DNA of 64,000 nt from Hoeflea sp038900095. GTDB taxonomy: Bacteria; Pseudomonadota; Alphaproteobacteria; Rhizobiales; Rhizobiaceae. A program made the position numbers and the translations under genes. The DNA is taken from contig NZ_JBBMQQ010000003.1 of NCBI RefSeq assembly GCF_038900095.1, forward strand, positions 558,001 to 622,000. Reading direction: 5' to 3'. The notes below the pieces were generated by a model. It was not told where the DNA came from. It saw only the letters and a list, made by a program, of their open reading frames with translations, and searched no databases. Below, in pieces: positions 60,804 through 64,000 of the stretch (position 1 is its first letter; the number at the start of each line of letters is the position of its first letter).

Positions 60804-61462
60804 TGGCATTGCTCAAACGCGATCTGGCGATTGCCACCCGTTCGGGTGGGGCTGCGATGCTGGGCGTGCTGTTCTTTCTCGCCGTGGTGGCGGTGATTCC
60901 CTTCGGCATCGGCCCGGATCTCAACCTGCTGGCGCGGATCGGCCCGGCGATCCTGTGGATCGGGGCGCTGCTGGCCTCGCTCCTGGGTCTCGACCGGCTG
61001 TTCCAGGCCGACCGGGAAGACGGATCGCTCGACATGCTGGTGATGCAGGACTGGTTTGTGCTGGTGCTGACGGTTTTCGTCAAAAGCCTGGCCCACTGGC
61101 TCGCCACCGGCCTGCCGCTGGTGCTGGCCGCACCGTTGCTGGGGCTGCTGATGAACATGAGCGCCACCTCCACCGGGGCGGTGATGCTGACGCTGCTGGT
61201 CGGCACGCCGGCGATCTCCTTCATCGGCGCGGTGGGGGCCGCGGTGGCCGTGGTGCTGCCGCGCGGCGGGCTGCTGGTGTCGATCCTGATCCTGCCGCTG
61301 GCGATCCCGATCCTGATCTTTGGAGTGAGCGCATCCTACGCGGCGGTGACCGATCCCGATCCGTTCCTGCCGCCGTTCATGATCCTGTCGGCGATCGCGC
61401 TGTTTTTCGCGGCGCTTGGCCCGGTGGCGGCGGCGGCGGCGCTCAAGGGAGCATCCGATTGA
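60800..61462 (+). CDS. ccmB: Heme exporter permease CcmB
   Basis: A 220-residue six-helix membrane protein. LLKRDLAIATRSGGAAMLGV, DREDGSLDMLVMQDWFVLVL and VFVKSLAHWLATGLPLVLAA are CcmB blocks, and the Gly/Pro-rich last helices end SAIALFFAALGPVAAAAALK. It overlaps ccmA by four bases and precedes ccmC by 44. Confidence 0.94.
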   Translation: MMALLKRDLAIATRSGGAAMLGVLFFLAVVAVIPFGIGPDLNLLARIGPAILWIGALLASLLGLDRLFQADREDGSLDMLVMQDWFVLVLTVFVKSLAHWLATGLPLVLAAPLLGLLMNMSATSTGAVMLTLLVGTPAISFIGAVGAAVAVVLPRGGLLVSILILPLAIPILIFGVSASYAAVTDPDPFLPPFMILSAIALFFAALGPVAAAAALKGASD

Positions 61463-61506
61463 TTTGTCGCATTGAAACCGGACGCGGCAAGGATTAGAAA
61501 AAAGCC

Positions 61507-62268
61507 ATGAGTGACACCACCATTTCCCAGGGCTGGTTTACGAGCCTTGCCAATCCGACCCGGTTTCTCGCCCTTTCCGGGCGAATCCTGCCGTATCTTG
61601 CGACGGCGGCCGTGCTGTCGCTGGCAATCGGGCTGTACATGTCGTTTGCCTCGCCGGAAGATTACCAGCAGGGCATGACGGTCAGGATCATGTTCATCCA
61701 CGTGCCGGCGGCGTGGCTGGCCATGATGTGCTATTCGGTGATGGCGATTGCCTCGATCGGAACGCTGGTCTGGCGGCATCCGCTGGCCGACGTCGCGGCC
61801 AAGACGGCGCTGCCGATCGGTGCCGCGTTCACCTTCCTGTCGCTGCTCACCGGCTCGCTCTGGGGCCGGCCGATGTGGGGCACCTGGTGGGTGTGGGACG
61901 CGCGGCTGACCTCGGTGTTCGTGCTTTTCCTGATGTATCTGGGGCTGATGGCGCTGCACAAGGCGATGGATGATCCGGCCCGCGCGGCGCGGCCTGCGGC
62001 GGTGCTGACGCTTGTGGGGTTCATCAATATCCCGATCATCAAATTCTCGGTCGAATGGTGGAACACGCTGCACCAGCCGGCCAGCGTGATGCGGCTGGAC
62101 GGGCCGACCATTCACCCGTCGATGCTTTATCCCCTTTTGGTGATGGCGCTTGCCTATACCCTGATCTTTTTCACCCTTCACCTGATGGCGATGCGCAACG
62201 AGATCCTGCGGCGCCGGGTGCAGGCAATGCGGCGCAGTGCGGCGCAAGCAATAGGCGGCGGTGCGTGA
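61507..62268 (+). CDS. ccmC: Heme exporter protein CcmC
   Basis: A 253-residue protein with six membrane helices that presents heme to CcmE. The tryptophan-rich motif WGTWWVWDARLTSV and the heme-ligand histidines in IFIHVPAAW and WWNTLHQPASV are conserved. It begins at ATG 61507 after AAAAAAGCC, and is followed by ccmD one base beyond its stop. Confidence 0.95.
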   Translation: MSDTTISQGWFTSLANPTRFLALSGRILPYLATAAVLSLAIGLYMSFASPEDYQQGMTVRIMFIHVPAAWLAMMCYSVMAIASIGTLVWRHPLADVAAKTALPIGAAFTFLSLLTGSLWGRPMWGTWWVWDARLTSVFVLFLMYLGLMALHKAMDDPARAARPAAVLTLVGFINIPIIKFSVEWWNTLHQPASVMRLDGPTIHPSMLYPLLVMALAYTLIFFTLHLMAMRNEILRRRVQAMRRSAAQAIGGGA

Positions 62269-62269
62269 C

Positions 62270-62443
62270 ATGATGAGCCATGAAGCCTTTGTTTTCCTCT
62301 CCTATGCGGCAACCGCGCTGACGCTCGCCGGATTGCTGATCGGCATCCTGCTTGACGGGCGGGCGCGGCGGCGCGAACTGGCCGAGCTCGAGGCGCAGGG
62401 CGTGCGGCGGCGCTCGAAGGCAGCCGGCGGGGTCACGCGATGA
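62270..62443 (+). CDS. ccmD: Heme exporter subunit CcmD
   Basis: A 57-residue protein with one membrane helix (FVFLSYAATALTLAGLLIGI) and a basic C-terminal tail (RARRRELAELEAQG), the standard CcmD plan. ATG 62270, possibly 62273. The stop overlaps the ccmG start (ATGA), indicating coupling. Confidence 0.9.
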   Translation: MMSHEAFVFLSYAATALTLAGLLIGILLDGRARRRELAELEAQGVRRRSKAAGGVTR

Positions 62444-63051
62444 GCGAAAAGACCAATGACGAGACCGGTTCCGCAGCTTCGGGCCGGCGGCGACGGCTGA
62501 TTGCGTTCTTGCCGCTGGTGCTGTTCATCGCACTGTCGGGCGTGTTTCTCTACCAGCTCGGCTCGGGCAAGGATGCCAGCGAAATTCCCTCGGTGCTGAT
62601 CGGCACCAAGGCGCCGTCGCTCGATCTGCCGCCGCTGGAAGGGCTGAGCGCCAATGGCGCACCGGTGCCGGCGCTGACCGATGCGGCAATCAGGGGCAAG
62701 CTGGCGCTGGTCAATGTCTGGGCCTCCTGGTGCGTGCCCTGCCGGCAGGAGCATCCGGTGCTGCTGGAGCTGTCGCGCGATCCGCGGATCACGCTTGTCG
62801 GCATCAACTACAAGGACAAGAACGACAACGCGCTGAGGTTCCTGGCCGAACTGGGCAATCCGTTTGCCGCCGTCGGCATCGATCCGGCCGGCAAGTCGGC
62901 GATCGACTGGGGCGTTTACGGTATTCCGGAAACCTACCTGGTGGCGTCCGACGGCACCATCCTGTTCAAGCAGATCGGTCCGTTCACGGTTGAAAGCCTG
63001 CGCGACAAGCTGTTGCCGGCGATCGAGAAGGCGATGACGCCTTCAAGCTGA
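62440..63051 (+). CDS. ccmG: Thiol:disulfide protein CcmG (DsbE)
   Basis: A 203-residue membrane-anchored thioredoxin that keeps apocytochrome c cysteines reduced. A single helix (LIAFLPLVLFIALSGVFLY) is followed by the active site WASWCVPCRQEHP with CVPC at 98-101, and the cis-Pro region YGIPETYLV. ccmE, ccmF and ccmH are not in the window, as expected where they form a second cluster. Confidence 0.94.
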   Translation: MSEKTNDETGSAASGRRRRLIAFLPLVLFIALSGVFLYQLGSGKDASEIPSVLIGTKAPSLDLPPLEGLSANGAPVPALTDAAIRGKLALVNVWASWCVPCRQEHPVLLELSRDPRITLVGINYKDKNDNALRFLAELGNPFAAVGIDPAGKSAIDWGVYGIPETYLVASDGTILFKQIGPFTVESLRDKLLPAIEKAMTPSS

Positions 63052-63119
63052 CGGGTTTTTGCCGCGTTGCCCGCGCACAGGTCTCGCCGTGAGCCGGTCC
63101 CGGCGCTATCCTTGCCGGC

Positions 63120-63647
63120 ATGAACACACCCAAATCCTTCCGCCGCCTGGTTCCTGACGGCGATACCCATGAACGCGATGTCTGCAGCACCTGCGGCTTC
63201 GTCAATTACCAGAACCCGCGCATCGTCGTCGGATCGGTGGTCCGGCACGAGGGCAAGGTGCTGCTCTGCCGCCGCGCCATCGAGCCGCGCCGCGGCTTCT
63301 GGACCGTGCCGGCGGGTTATCTCGAACTTAACGAAACGCCCGAAGACGGCGCCCGCCGCGAGGCGCGGGAAGAAGCGCTGGCCGATCTGCAACTCGGCGA
63401 ATTGCTGGCGATCTATTCCGTCCCGCACTTAAGCCAGGTGCAACTGATCTGGCGCGCCGAACTCATCGATCCGGGCGCAGGTGCCGCGCTGTTCGGCATC
63501 GGCGAGGAAAGCCTCGAGGTGGCGCTGTTCGACTGGGACAAGCTGCCGGTCGACGAGATCGCCTTTCCGACGGTGCACTGGATGCTGGGGCATGAGCGCG
63601 AGGTGATGGCGAAGGGCTATTCCGGGCCGTTCGGGAATGCGGGGTGA
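63120..63647 (+). CDS. NUDIX hydrolase with N-terminal zinc-ribbon-like motif
   Basis: A 175-residue hydrolase. An N-terminal CSTCGFVNYQNP ribbon (C22, C25) precedes the NUDIX box GYLELNETPEDGARREAREE with the Glu cluster. Such proteins hydrolyse nucleoside diphosphates linked to other moieties, for instance ADP-ribose or NADH. Only one Cys pair is seen, so the zinc site may be incomplete. ATG 63120. It is 68 bases after ccmG and probably separate from it. Confidence 0.88.
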   Translation: MNTPKSFRRLVPDGDTHERDVCSTCGFVNYQNPRIVVGSVVRHEGKVLLCRRAIEPRRGFWTVPAGYLELNETPEDGARREAREEALADLQLGELLAIYSVPHLSQVQLIWRAELIDPGAGAALFGIGEESLEVALFDWDKLPVDEIAFPTVHWMLGHEREVMAKGYSGPFGNAG

Positions 63648-63766
63648 TTTCACGCGTTAGCTGTTCGTCTTTCGACATGCATCCTTTCAAAGGGATACAG
63701 CGTCCTTTGCGCATCCAATTGGATGCGCGGCGCTGTAGCGCGGATAAATGCGGCAAGCGGAGTTGA

Positions 63767-64000
63767 TCAACGTGGTCGCTTCGGCAGTCTTTTCGCTTCC
63801 TGGGCCAAAGCGGCAATCTGTTCATCGGCTTTTTGCTGTCGTTCTAGCTTCCGTTGCGCATCGAACTTTTCATACTGCTCCTCTGCGCGCACCTTCGCAT
63901 TTGAAGCGCTGACTCGTCCGCCGGTCCGCAGAACAGCTCGCCCCAGCTGCTGCAATTGTTGTTCGAGAAGATCTTGAGCATCCTGCATCACCACAAGCCT
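63767..64000 (-). CDS. 3' part of an unidentified gene (partial)
   Basis: On the minus strand an open frame enters from the window edge and ends at 63767. The visible 78 codons encode a charged, helical tail: AQDLLEQQLQQLGRAVLRTG, then VRAEEQYEKFDAQRKLERQQ and a final LPKRPR. The pattern loosely resembles the C-terminus of RhuM-like virulence-associated proteins, but this is a guess; no domain is complete. A GTG at 63994 or ATG at 63988 could also be a start if the gene is only about 75 residues. Confidence 0.5.
   Translation of the reverse strand, partial: RLVVMQDAQDLLEQQLQQLGRAVLRTGGRVSASNAKVRAEEQYEKFDAQRKLERQQKADEQIAALAQEAKRLPKRPR

Overview
The window is a GC-rich stretch of chromosome from an alphaproteobacterium, almost certainly order Hyphomicrobiales (Rhizobiales) and probably near Rhizobiaceae or Hoeflea; the genus is a guess. 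The order-level call rests on gene content (IalB-type protein, DUF2794, a CenR-like response regulator beside a small cyclic-nucleotide-binding protein, a mitofilin-like protein behind hemCD, a ccmABCDG cluster), on two TTAA-N7-TTAA CtrA-type sites, and on a structured leader before the Bax-inhibitor gene that resembles the alphaproteobacterial ybhL motif. There is no rRNA, CRISPR array, prophage or intact insertion sequence. Nearly all of it is core housekeeping DNA with small accessory patches.

Layout. 1-7.3 kb: end of an unknown gene, a minimal zincin, a two-helix ion channel, tRNA-Gly(GCC), a ProXp-type deacylase, a thioredoxin-TPR protein, a Lon-N protein, a Trm112-like protein, a TetR regulator, a UbiH-type hydroxylase and TesB. 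7.3-11.3 kb: two tandem sigma54-type glnK-amt units. 11.4-18.2 kb: ftsK (with a CtrA site), lolA, xthA, a cNMP-binding protein, a CenR-like regulator and a YkuD protein. 18.4-19.05 kb: an AT-rich brnTA toxin-antitoxin island. 19.06-27.5 kb: methyltransferase, EVE, YciI and tsaD, divergent from hemC-hemD-mitofilin-hemY-terB. 27.6-33.6 kb: MFS transporter, yggT, DUF167, ppa, GNAT, and a chloramphenicol-acetyltransferase-like gene overlapping typA. 33.8-45.6 kb: phoD, VOC protein, M3 peptidase, argG, SDR, LysE, rlmN, a WYL regulator facing a small unknown gene, a TetR regulator and an IalB-like protein. 45.9-50.3 kb: an ECF sigma factor beside a transposase remnant, AraC, YkvA, PCD, a low-molecular-weight phosphatase, ThpR and TesA. 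50.4-57 kb: a YbbA/YbbP-type ABC pair, Bax inhibitor, GNAT, DUF2794, a 470-base non-coding gap with an intrinsic terminator, and DUF1223. 57.1-64 kb: acnA, ccmABCDG, a NUDIX hydrolase and a partial gene.

How genes work together: the glnK-amt pairs form two ammonium sensing and uptake modules; hemC-hemD make uroporphyrinogen III and are followed by two membrane proteins; ccmABCDG exports and delivers heme and reductant for cytochrome c maturation; lolA and ftsK serve the envelope and chromosome segregation; tsaD, the ProXp protein, rlmN, typA and Trm112 all serve translation.

The best leads are the chimeric glnK-amt duplication, perfect dyads in several divergent promoters (tsaD/hemC, phoD/VOC, argG/SDR, small gene/WYL regulator), a terminator-like hairpin in the typA leader, the brnTA control region, the unexplained terminator-ended gap at 55.7-56.2 kb, and an ECF sigma factor with no anti-sigma gene next to an insertion-sequence scar. 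I found no clearly new multi-gene system.
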